This document shows positions 1 through 7,230 of a stretch of DNA of 10,130 nucleotides, piece by piece. The notes beneath the pieces are model-generated. The model searched no databases. It was not told the origin of the DNA and saw nothing but the letters and a program-made list of their open reading frames with translations. Where the stretch lies: assembly GCA_030595845.1 (NCBI GenBank), contig JAUVCL010000066.1, positions 1 through 10,130 of the forward strand. The letters run 5' to 3'. A program made the position numbers and the translations under genes. Numbering within the stretch: position 1 is the first letter of the stretch; each line of letters starts with the position of its first letter. This stretch comes from Campylobacterota bacterium. Lineage in GTDB: Bacteria > Campylobacterota > Campylobacteria > Campylobacterales > Sulfurovaceae.

Positions 1-435
1 ACCAGCCAGCTTGCTCAGACAACCCTGCGTTCTGTGTTGGGTGGACATGAACTCGATGAAATGCTTGCTGAACGTGAGCGACTGAACTCTGATATTCAAC
101 AGATACTGGACAAACAGACAGATACCTGGGGGATCAAGATCTCCAATGTCGAGATCAAGCATATTGACCTTGATGAGAGTATGGTCCGTGCCATTGCCAA
201 ACAGGCAGAAGCAGAGAGAGAAAGACGTGCCAAAGTGATCAACTCAAAAGGAGAACTTGAAGCAAGTAAAAATCTTCTTGCCGCAGCCGATATCTTAAGC
301 CAGAACTCCCTGGGGATACAGTTACGTTATTTGCAGACGCTGAGTGATATCTCTTCTGATAAAACCAATACTGTGGTCTTTCCTTTCCCGACAGATTTCA
401 AGAAGTTTATGAATGGAATGGTAAAAAATGACTGA
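1..435 (+). CDS. Slipin/stomatin-family SPFH membrane protein, C-terminal part (5' end outside window)
   Basis: The reading frame is open from the first base, so the gene starts to the left; about 144 C-terminal residues are visible. Stretches such as TTLRSVLGGHELDEML, DTWGIKISNVEIKHIDL and the charged helix AKQAEAERERRAKVI are typical of the late SPFH (band 7) domain and the coiled-coil region of bacterial slipins. The chain ends with the usual short tail (VVFPFPTDF, then a few residues). Family members are anchored in the inner membrane by an N-terminal hydrophobic segment, which is not visible here, and form ring- or cage-like oligomers. Many are encoded beside an NfeD-type protein, but none is seen downstream; any partner would lie to the left. 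The next gene starts 69 nt further on and looks unrelated. Family call is confident; the exact physiological role is unknown. Confidence 0.9.
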   Translation, partial: TSQLAQTTLRSVLGGHELDEMLAERERLNSDIQQILDKQTDTWGIKISNVEIKHIDLDESMVRAIAKQAEAERERRAKVINSKGELEASKNLLAAADILSQNSLGIQLRYLQTLSDISSDKTNTVVFPFPTDFKKFMNGMVKND

Positions 436-504
436 TTTCTGATATTATAAAGATAACCAATGTGGAAATAGTCTAAAAAAAAAGTTGATTAAAAGGTGTA
501 CAGT

Positions 505-1362
505 ATGAAAAATATAAAAAGAATTCTTGTTGGTATTGATGTTTTTGATAAGTCAAATGCTGTGTTGAAGCGGGCATTTATGCTTGCTCGGGCGCATAAT
601 GCTTCTTTGACTTTTGTGCATGCTGTGCAAGTACCTTGGTTATCGGTACCCAGTTACTTTGGTTCTGAGTCATTGGATGTTGACAAAGAAGGCATACAGA
701 AGAAACTGGAAAAAAAGATAAAAATTTCAAAAGTATCTGCTAAAGTGCCTTATAGACTATTTATCAAAGAAGGTAACACAGATGATATCATACTCTATGA
801 AGCCAAACTGATCAAAGCAGAGTTGATCATCATTGGTGCACATTCAAAATCTAAAGGACTAAAAAACCTTTTGGGTACAACAGCACAAAAGATAGTAAAT
901 AAAAGTCATTTGCCCTTGTTAGTTGTTAAGAAGAGTGTCAAAGAGAAGTATCAAAATATTTTAGCGCCAACAGACTTTCAAAGAGAATCCACTGAAAGTG
1001 TACAATATGTAAAAAGACTTTGCCCAGATACAAATATCTCTGCAGTACACAGTTCTGAAACGATCTATCTGGGAGGCCCTTATACCATAGAAGGGATTGA
1101 TGTTGTAGAATACAATGTCGTAGCAAAAAAGTATGCCCGAAAAGATTTAAAAGATTTTATGAAAGAACACGATATTAAAAAAGGCAAGATCCTTGATGGC
1201 GGGGTCAACAGTAAAGAAGCACTCATCAAACATATCAAAAAAGGAAGTTATGACCTTGTAGTGATCGGTTCAAGAAGTACTTCTGGTTTGAATGCACTAT
1301 TGGGAAGTGTGGCATCAACACTACTTAAAGATTCACCAACTGATATCTTGGTGTATGTTTAA
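505..1362 (+). CDS. Tandem-domain universal stress protein (UspA family)
   Basis: A 285-residue cytoplasmic protein made of two UspA domains, roughly residues 1-142 and 150-285. Domain 1 opens with RILVGID (D12) and ends with GAHSKSKGLKNLLGTT (111-125) followed by SHLPLLVV. Domain 2 opens with NILAPTD and ends with IGSRSTSGLNALLGS (254-268) and DILVYV. These are the nucleotide-binding landmarks of the family, whose ATP-binding consensus is G-2X-G-9X-G(S/T). Here the second Gly is Ser in both domains (S114, S258), and domain 2 is one residue shorter between the landmarks, so ATP binding is plausible but not assured. ATG at 505 is preferred over an in-frame GTG at 496, because the AAAAGG purine tract (491-496) is placed correctly for the ATG and overlaps the GTG. 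The gene appears monocistronic, with a hairpin terminator about 45 nt after the stop. Tandem Usp proteins are generally stress-linked; no specific trigger can be read here. Confidence 0.88.
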   Translation: MKNIKRILVGIDVFDKSNAVLKRAFMLARAHNASLTFVHAVQVPWLSVPSYFGSESLDVDKEGIQKKLEKKIKISKVSAKVPYRLFIKEGNTDDIILYEAKLIKAELIIIGAHSKSKGLKNLLGTTAQKIVNKSHLPLLVVKKSVKEKYQNILAPTDFQRESTESVQYVKRLCPDTNISAVHSSETIYLGGPYTIEGIDVVEYNVVAKKYARKDLKDFMKEHDIKKGKILDGGVNSKEALIKHIKKGSYDLVVIGSRSTSGLNALLGSVASTLLKDSPTDILVYV

Positions 1363-1406
1363 TAGCTAAAAGAGATCATAGCCATTAGGATCTTTATAAA
1401 ATATAT

Positions 1407-1435
1407 ACCCATCTACTCTAGATGGGTTATTGTTT
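1407..1435 (+). terminator. Probable intrinsic terminator after the universal stress gene
   Basis: ACCCATCTA (1407-1415) is a perfect inverted match to TAGATGGGT (1419-1427). This gives a 9-bp stem with a 3-nt loop, or 8 bp with a 5-nt loop. It is followed by the T-rich run TATTGTTT. It separates the stress-protein gene from the receptor operon. The U-tract is interrupted, so it may be only moderately efficient. Confidence 0.65.
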
Positions 1436-1460
1436 CCATAATCTACATCGGTGTCGCTTT

Positions 1461-1489
1461 TTGGATAGACATAGATCTATTATTATGAT
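1461..1489 (+). promoter_or_regulatory. Candidate promoter for the receptor-kinase-regulator operon
   Basis: TTGGAT (1461-1466) and TATGAT (1484-1489) are separated by 17 nt and lie about 85 nt before the receptor start. The -10 match is good (5 of 6) and the -35 match is poor. An upstream terminator and a gene-free stretch of about 140 nt make a promoter here likely, but the exact box assignment is tentative. Confidence 0.3.
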
Positions 1490-1573
1490 ACCATTAAATA
1501 CAATACTATGACTAAAGTAGGATTTAGATTTATATCTGATGACTTGAAAGCAAGATAAGAGGGAGTAAGACTA

Positions 1574-3520
1574 TTGTATATATATAAAGCATATGATAGT
1601 GTCCTTACTATGGTAGATAAAACTTTACTTTCAAATCTAAGAGCAAGTCTTGTAGTATTTTCTTTAGGTACGTTTCTTTGGGCAGAAACAATCACACTTG
1701 CACCGATAAACATTGAAGAGATAGTACATAATTCTGATATGGTGATACTTAGTGAAAATGAAGCTTTGGAAAACAATAGCATTACGGTACAGGAAAGACT
1801 TGCACGTGATGTCTCTTTTACTGTTGTATCAGACAGTAAAGGTGAAGAAGCTATATCTTTTCGTGGACTTGACTTTAAAGCCACGGAGTATGTTGAAGAT
1901 GGTATCCCCTTGTATCGTGATACCGATGGTTTTATAGATACCAAGTTTACTATGACAAATGCAGAGATAAAGATCAATGATGGGTCAGGAACATCCTCTT
2001 TTGGTGTCTCTCCCATGGGCGGTGAAGTACAAATAAATTCAACATATCCAACAAAAGAATTTGAAACGAAACTGGGTACAACCATCTCAAACAATGATGC
2101 ATACTATCACGCGTATGTTGGCAGTATGGTAGATAATATATATATCAAAGCAGATGTAAGTTACTTTCATAGATCAGACTATAGACTTTCAAATAACTTT
2201 GATCCAACGCCTATACAAGAAAAAGGAAGTCGTGTTAACAGTGATAAGGAACAAAAAAACTTTGCGATAAAAAGTGGTATTTTTATAGATGATCAGATCC
2301 ATGTTGCAGGAAAAGTGAGTGTAACAAGGACAGAATACGGTATACCTCCCAACGTTTATACAGATGTTAGCACTCCCATATGGGATGCCTACTCTCGTAT
2401 AGACAAAAAAGATCTTAACAGTTTCTATCTGTATGGTGATTATCATGTAGATGATCTAGAGCTTAGTATACGAGCGTATTATGATGAGTATGAAGATATA
2501 TTTAAGATATACGATGATATTGATTACCAGTCAAGCTGGCCGGAAGTCATCTATAATGATGAGCGTTTAGGAACAGTGATCAAAGGAATTAAAAGACAAG
2601 ACAGTCATCAAAGTACGGTCATTCTACAAGCAGAAGAAAACACACATGTGAGAAGTGGTGGTAATCTTGATACAGCTAAATATAAAGCTGATACTTTTAA
2701 TGTGAGTTTTTTACACTTGTGGGAATTAGACAGATCTTGGCAATTAGAGGGTGGTGTGACGTATAACTTGATGCAGGCAAAAGAGGCAGCGGATGCCTCT
2801 GCTGTAGTACCAAGTGAAGATAAAGACACTTTAGATGCACAAGTAAAGATCACTTATAGCAATGAGCAGCGTATCGTGTATGGGAGTGTCGCAAACAAGA
2901 GTCGTATGCCCAGTATGTCTGAAATGTTCACTGTTTTCCCATGGGAAAATGCAAACCCTGACCTTAAACCGGAACAAAGTATGCAATACACAGCCGGTTA
3001 TCAACAGACACTGGCAGAAAAAACATCGATAGACTTATCGATCTATTATTACGATGTGAGTGATCTTATTATTTACCGTAATAATGGGTATATCAATCGT
3101 GAAGAAGCAGAACATTATGGAGCAGAAATTCGTTTAAACAGTACATACTTTGATCAAAATAATATACGTTTTTCTTATGCCTCCGCCTATACACGTGACA
3201 GTGAAGGTGAAGCTTTAGCCTATATCCCTACACATCAGATCAAGGTTGAGGACACAGTAAGTCTTACTCTAAATTTAAAGGCATATTTAGGATATCAATA
3301 CACAGGTTCAAGGTACAGCCCCAATTCAGCCACTTATAGTGATGAAATGTTGAAACTGTCAGGATATCATTTGCTAGATACACAATTTGCCTATAGCTTC
3401 TCAAACGCAACACAGTGTAGAGTAGGGGTTAAAAATCTTCTAGATGAAGCCTATGAGTGGGAATACGGTTACCCGAGTGCGGGTCGTAGCTATTATATGA
3501 ATCTTGAGTGGAAGCTTTAA
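1574..3520 (+). CDS. TonB-dependent outer-membrane receptor
   Basis: A 648-residue protein, close to the usual size of cobalamin- and siderophore-type receptors. Hydrophobic LRASLVVFSLGTFLWA is the signal peptide core, with probable cleavage after A37. The mature protein then begins ETITLAPI, which resembles a TonB box. The plug domain spans about residues 60-160 (VQERLARDVSFTVV, SFRGLD, VEDGIPLY, GVSPMGGEVQI). The rest is a 22-strand-type barrel with hallmark NKSRMPSMSEMF (441-452), NPDLKPE (461-467) and the C-terminal VGVKNLLDEAYEWEYGYP region, ending in the aromatic-rich MNLEWKL. The start is taken as TTG at 1574 because AGAGGGAG lies about 9 nt upstream; ATG at 1610 would give a more compact signal peptide but has no ribosome binding site. 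The ligand cannot be told from sequence. It overlaps the kinase gene by one base (TAATG), implying translational coupling and a shared signal. Confidence 0.92.
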   Translation: MYIYKAYDSVLTMVDKTLLSNLRASLVVFSLGTFLWAETITLAPINIEEIVHNSDMVILSENEALENNSITVQERLARDVSFTVVSDSKGEEAISFRGLDFKATEYVEDGIPLYRDTDGFIDTKFTMTNAEIKINDGSGTSSFGVSPMGGEVQINSTYPTKEFETKLGTTISNNDAYYHAYVGSMVDNIYIKADVSYFHRSDYRLSNNFDPTPIQEKGSRVNSDKEQKNFAIKSGIFIDDQIHVAGKVSVTRTEYGIPPNVYTDVSTPIWDAYSRIDKKDLNSFYLYGDYHVDDLELSIRAYYDEYEDIFKIYDDIDYQSSWPEVIYNDERLGTVIKGIKRQDSHQSTVILQAEENTHVRSGGNLDTAKYKADTFNVSFLHLWELDRSWQLEGGVTYNLMQAKEAADASAVVPSEDKDTLDAQVKITYSNEQRIVYGSVANKSRMPSMSEMFTVFPWENANPDLKPEQSMQYTAGYQQTLAEKTSIDLSIYYYDVSDLIIYRNNGYINREEAEHYGAEIRLNSTYFDQNNIRFSYASAYTRDSEGEALAYIPTHQIKVEDTVSLTLNLKAYLGYQYTGSRYSPNSATYSDEMLKLSGYHLLDTQFAYSFSNATQCRVGVKNLLDEAYEWEYGYPSAGRSYYMNLEWKL

Positions 3521-5160
3521 TGAAAAACATTAAAATATCATCCTTTGTATTGGTACTTATCATGGTTTTTTTCATTTTACACTTTATGGGTTATAGCGTG
3601 GTTTCTAAGCATGTCACCTCTGATCATGAAAAAAATACAAAGATACTTTTTTATGAGATTAAAAACCATACTTCTAATCTCTTATTGAAACTTCTGAATG
3701 AACATTATATGCAAAAAGAGCTATTGAAAAATAAACATAAGATCGTACTGGAATATATGAACAGTCATGATCTAAATGTGAGTTTGGCGGAGATACACAA
3801 AAAGATCAATGAAGGGGAGACCCGAAAACCCTATCATATTTATATCACAGATAAGAATTTGGTTATTAAAAACTCTACCTATAAGAATGATATCGGGTTT
3901 GATCTAAGTTTTGCAAAAAGTCATTTTGATAAGAATCAAAGAGAAAATATTATCGGTTGTTCTGCCCCAATACGCGAAAAGATATCTAAAAACTTTTTAA
4001 GTTTTACAGACTCATACCTTTCTAAAGAGGGAGATGACAAGCAGGCTATTTTGCAAGTGAGTTATACGTATTCTGAGACAGAAAAAGAGATTCATGCCTT
4101 ACAGGAATTGCTAAAACAATATCCTTCTATCAAAGATATAAAAGTATATAGTATAAGCAGTAGTGGTTTCGTTTATGAAATAGTCTTACAGGAAAGTGAC
4201 GTATCTTATAAACCAACTATACAAAGCTTATTCATATCTAAAGAAAAAGCACGCCTTTTAGGCAAGAAATTACTTTATGGTGATTTTGAAGAGGAAATCT
4301 TTATACAAGAAGATACCAATTATAGGTTATTGTATATGGCAGCCAACAGTCATGTAAATAAAGATATGAAGATCATCTACAGTGTTTTACTTGATGAGAG
4401 TGATTTTTATGCACGTCTTAAAGCCCTTGATATGCTTATAATCCTTATATCAATTCTAGGGGCTATCGGGATTTTTGTTATGATCAAACTAAGAAGTAAA
4501 GAAGTAAGGTTGTCAGATCAGGATACGTTTGTGCAAAGTGCTATGCATGAGATCAAAACACCTTTAAGTATCATCACACTGAACAATGAACTCAGGCAGT
4601 TGGAACAGGGGACAGACACTTATAGTGAGGAGATAGATAATGCTTTGAAAGTGTTGCATAACTCTTACCGTTCTATGAGTTATATCATGCAGAAAGATCA
4701 ATTGATTTATGAGCCTGAAATACTGAACTTAAGTCAAATAGTTGAACAACGTATTGCATACTTTCAAACCATCGCTGTGGTGAATGATAAAAAGATCCTT
4801 TTTGATATCGACAGTCATTGCATGGTAAAGATATCTTTAATAGAATTGAGCAGACTCATAGATAACAGTATATACAATGCAATTAAATATAGTAAGGTTG
4901 GTTCCGATATTAAAGTAATCCAAGTTAATAACATACTCTCTTTTCATAATCAGGGTGATGCTATAGAGAATAAAGAGAAAGTATTCCATAAGTATTTTAG
5001 AGAAAACACAACAGTGGGTGGTTATGGTTTGGGACTCAATATCATCAAGGGTATTGCGGACAAATATGGTATTGGTATACAATTACAATCTGATACAAAG
5101 AGTGGTACAACGTTTACTTATATTTTTAAATGTCATAGCAATGACATTTCAGAGGAGTAA
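3520..5160 (+). CDS. Membrane sensor histidine kinase with large extracytoplasmic domain
   Basis: 546 residues from ATG 3520, which overlaps the receptor stop codon. An upstream GTG at 3508 lies inside the receptor gene and is less likely. Transmembrane helix 1 is about residues 7-25 and helix 2 about 303-322. Between them lie about 275 periplasmic residues beginning with a long helix, followed by a stretch (YHIYITDKNLVIKNSTYKNDIG) that looks like a Cache/PAS-type sensor fold. The cytoplasmic part carries the H-box MHEIKTPLSI, with phosphoacceptor H343; the N-box LIDNSIYNAIKYS, with N453 as the likely Mg-ATP ligand; and the G2 box GGYGLGL (500-506), followed by SGTTFTYIF. The G1 region reads SFHNQGDAIENKEKVF, where the usual acidic DxG is replaced. 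This is a membrane autokinase that should phosphorylate the regulator starting 3 nt downstream. No HAMP domain is evident between helix 2 and the H-box; the linker is only about 20 residues. Confidence 0.92.
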   Translation: MKNIKISSFVLVLIMVFFILHFMGYSVVSKHVTSDHEKNTKILFYEIKNHTSNLLLKLLNEHYMQKELLKNKHKIVLEYMNSHDLNVSLAEIHKKINEGETRKPYHIYITDKNLVIKNSTYKNDIGFDLSFAKSHFDKNQRENIIGCSAPIREKISKNFLSFTDSYLSKEGDDKQAILQVSYTYSETEKEIHALQELLKQYPSIKDIKVYSISSSGFVYEIVLQESDVSYKPTIQSLFISKEKARLLGKKLLYGDFEEEIFIQEDTNYRLLYMAANSHVNKDMKIIYSVLLDESDFYARLKALDMLIILISILGAIGIFVMIKLRSKEVRLSDQDTFVQSAMHEIKTPLSIITLNNELRQLEQGTDTYSEEIDNALKVLHNSYRSMSYIMQKDQLIYEPEILNLSQIVEQRIAYFQTIAVVNDKKILFDIDSHCMVKISLIELSRLIDNSIYNAIKYSKVGSDIKVIQVNNILSFHNQGDAIENKEKVFHKYFRENTTVGGYGLGLNIIKGIADKYGIGIQLQSDTKSGTTFTYIFKCHSNDISEE

Positions 5161-5163
5161 GAT

Positions 5164-6366
5164 ATGGGTATGAATATTTTACTACTTGAAAATGACATTC
5201 CACTCAATAAAGCCATAAAAAAAGTTTTAGAACTTGATGACCATATCGTTGATACTTTCTTGGATGGACAAACGTTATTAGAATCGTTAGAAAAGATCTA
5301 CGATCTTTATGTCCTTGATATCAATGTACCGCATATTTCCGGTCTGGAACTTTTAGAGATTATTCTACTTCAAAATGATCAGGCAAAGGTGATCATGATA
5401 TCTTCAAATACAGATATACACTCTTTACAAACAGCCTATGATCTGGGGTGTGTAGATTATCTTAAAAAACCTTTTCATATTACGGAACTCAGAGCCAAGG
5501 TCAATCGACTGATGATATCGAGAGAAGATCAATTTTCTGGTGTTAAGTTAAAGAGAGACAGTGATACTTTAACCAAAAAAGAGAAAAGGCTTCTCAATCT
5601 GCTTTTAGACAATCTTACTCTTGTTGTAACGTATGAAATGATAGGAAGTTATGTGTATGAACATAAGCCTATGAGTATGGATGCGTTAAGGGCTTTGGTA
5701 CGACGTTTAAGAGGAAAAATGGAAGATAATATCATTCAAAATATTGTAGATGAGGGGTATAGTATTCTCACTGCTCCGAGTACTGAAAATGAATATCAAA
5801 AAAATAAAATTACAAAAAAACTGGAAGCCTTGGAGAAAGAAAATATACGGCTTAAACTGGAGAAAGAAGTACTGGTAAAGAAGTCTACTACAGATCCGTT
5901 AACAGGGTTGTATAACAGGGTTAAAATTGAAGAGATGTTTTTACAGGAGCAGAAACAATTCATTCGTCATGGTGACCCTCTTTCCCTTATACTGATGGAC
6001 TTGGATCATTTTAAAGCCATCAATGATGTTTATGGTCATAATGTGGGAGATAGATATTTAAAGGAACTGGCAAAGACCATGATGGTTTTCTTCAACAATA
6101 GTGATATTGTTGGACGTTGGGGTGGAGAAGAATTTCTTATCTTAGTACCAAGATGCACGCTTGATCAAGCCAAAGAGACTGCAATGCGATTAAAAGATAC
6201 GATCCATGAAATGGATTGTCCAAAGGTTGGTCGCAGAACAGCATCATTTGGACTATCAACATTAAATGAAAATGATACTTTAGATTCTATTATAAATCGT
6301 GCAGATAAAGCGTTGTTCTTAGCCAAGGATGGTGGTAGAAATAGGGTTGAGGTGTGGGGCGAATAA
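5164..6366 (+). CDS. Response regulator with receiver, OmpR/PhoB winged helix and GGDEF diguanylate cyclase
   Basis: A 400-residue cytoplasmic protein with three modules. The receiver (about 1-120) has phosphoacceptor D52 in YVLDINVP, switch S80/S81 and K102-P103. Its acidic pocket reads E9-N10-D11, so the usual second acid is Asn. The second module (about 128-204) looks like a Trans_reg_C winged helix: LTKKEKRLLNLLL, then VVTYEMIGSYVY, then DALRALVRRLRGKM, then IVDEGYSIL. A predicted coiled coil (about 210-240) leads into a GGDEF domain (242-400) with DPLTGLYNR, LILMDLDHFKAINDVYGH and an intact GGEEF (320-324). This domain should condense two GTP into cyclic di-GMP. The inhibitory I-site, normally RxxD just before the motif, reads N311-N-S-D314, so primary product inhibition is probably lost. 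ATG 5164 sits 6 nt after AGGAG; ATG 5170 would be too far. The gene starts 3 nt after the kinase stop, so this is the cognate partner. No EAL domain is present. Confidence 0.93.
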   Translation: MGMNILLLENDIPLNKAIKKVLELDDHIVDTFLDGQTLLESLEKIYDLYVLDINVPHISGLELLEIILLQNDQAKVIMISSNTDIHSLQTAYDLGCVDYLKKPFHITELRAKVNRLMISREDQFSGVKLKRDSDTLTKKEKRLLNLLLDNLTLVVTYEMIGSYVYEHKPMSMDALRALVRRLRGKMEDNIIQNIVDEGYSILTAPSTENEYQKNKITKKLEALEKENIRLKLEKEVLVKKSTTDPLTGLYNRVKIEEMFLQEQKQFIRHGDPLSLILMDLDHFKAINDVYGHNVGDRYLKELAKTMMVFFNNSDIVGRWGGEEFLILVPRCTLDQAKETAMRLKDTIHEMDCPKVGRRTASFGLSTLNENDTLDSIINRADKALFLAKDGGRNRVEVWGE

Positions 6367-6441
6367 ATTTCGTTTTCAGGATAGACAGGCTTCGGTTTTT
6401 TAGTTACTATAACATTTACTACATCATCTCTATGCTCCACT

Positions 6442-6471
6442 TTAACTAAGTAAATGAACTAACAATAGTAT
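6442..6471 (+). promoter_or_regulatory. Candidate promoter/operator region before the envelope cassette
   Basis: In the 127-nt gap between regulator and DUF2092 gene, TTAACT (6442-6447) and TAGTAT (6466-6471) could form weak -35/-10 boxes 18 nt apart. AACTAA occurs twice in direct orientation, at 6444-6449 and 6457-6462, with a 13-nt period. A short palindrome GTTA-CTA-TAAC lies at 6403-6413. These could be regulator sites, but short AT-rich repeats arise easily by chance. A T6 run at 6396-6401 has no supporting hairpin. Confidence 0.25.
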
Positions 6472-6493
6472 TACCTAAAATAAAAGGATCAAA

Positions 6494-7216
6494 ATGAATC
6501 TATATAAAAAAGCCCTCTGTATCACAGGAGTAGGTTTCCTGCTTGGCAGTACCCAACTCTTTGCATCAGAGAAATCTGCCTCAGACGTTATGATCAAGGC
6601 ATTTAAACACACGGGAAGTATGGATAAGTATGGTTTTAAAGCCGTGATCGTGGAGAATACTACTTTAGAAGACGGTACACCCGTTACCTATAGATATGAT
6701 ACTACGGTAAAAGTAGACAGGCCAGGCAAGATACGTGTCGATACAAAAGGTGAATTTTTAAACAGAAGTAATTATATTAATGCGGGTCTTTATACGATCA
6801 TTGAGCATGGTCATGGGTATTATGGTCAACTTACTGTGCCAAAAGACCTTGATAAAGCACTTGACAGTATTTTTAAGAATTATGATATCAAAGCACCTTT
6901 GTCATCGTTGGTCTATAGTGATATGAAAAACCGTATGAAGTTTAAATCCAGTAAGTACTTTGGTACGGCAAATGTAGATGGTGTTGCGTGTGATTATGTT
7001 GCTTTTAAAAATGGGAAGAGAGAAGTACACGCCTGGATCACTACAGGTAATGAACCATTGGTCAAAGCATACAGTATTATAGATACAACCACACAACCAC
7101 ACATTAGAACCAACACGACTATCAGTTGGGGTAAGAGCTCAAGTGTTAGAGATAGTGATTTTATCTTTAAAGCACCAAAAGGCGCGGCTAAAATATCTGT
7201 GTTACCTGCAAACTAA
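6494..7216 (+). CDS. DUF2092-family exported periplasmic protein
   Basis: 240 residues. The Sec signal peptide is about residues 1-24, with cleavage after LFA. There is no lipobox at C9, so it is probably soluble in the periplasm. The mature chain follows what I recall of the DUF2092 pattern: VKVDRPGKIRVDTKG (72-86), HGHGYYGQLTVPKDLDKALD (105-124), YDIKAPLSSLV (130-140), VDGVACDYVAF (161-171), HAWITTG (179-185) and a C-terminal FIFKAPKGAAKI (223-234). The family's biochemical function is unknown. Its curved-sheet look recalls LolA-like carriers of lipids or lipoproteins, but that is inference. Ribosome binding site AAGGA (6483-6487) lies 6 nt before the ATG. It heads a set of exported proteins, with only 14 nt to the next gene, which argues for one operon. 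I recall DUF2092 genes often sitting beside the kinds of genes that follow here. Confidence 0.82.
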   Translation: MNLYKKALCITGVGFLLGSTQLFASEKSASDVMIKAFKHTGSMDKYGFKAVIVENTTLEDGTPVTYRYDTTVKVDRPGKIRVDTKGEFLNRSNYINAGLYTIIEHGHGYYGQLTVPKDLDKALDSIFKNYDIKAPLSSLVYSDMKNRMKFKSSKYFGTANVDGVACDYVAFKNGKREVHAWITTGNEPLVKAYSIIDTTTQPHIRTNTTISWGKSSSVRDSDFIFKAPKGAAKISVLPAN

Positions 7217-7230
7217 GAAAGGAAGATATA

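Noticed and set aside
1483..2094. A 203-codon open frame on the minus strand opposite the start of the receptor gene
   Set aside because: It lies antisense to a clearly coding region, has no recognisable motifs, and its Ser/Val-rich composition is typical of a shadow of the coding frame.
3508..3519. GTG at 3508 as the kinase start
   Set aside because: It would overlap the receptor gene by 13 nt; ATG 3520 forms the common TAATG overlap and places the membrane helix properly at the N-terminus.
6360..6401. Possible terminator after the regulator gene (CGAA/TTCG stem and a T6 run)
   Set aside because: The stem is only 4 bp and the T6 run lies more than 20 nt away from it with no paired stem directly before it.
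6165..6440. A 91-codon minus-strand frame over the end of the GGDEF gene
   Set aside because: It mirrors the conserved GGDEF C-terminus; most of its length is antisense to that domain and there is no good ribosome binding site or family match.
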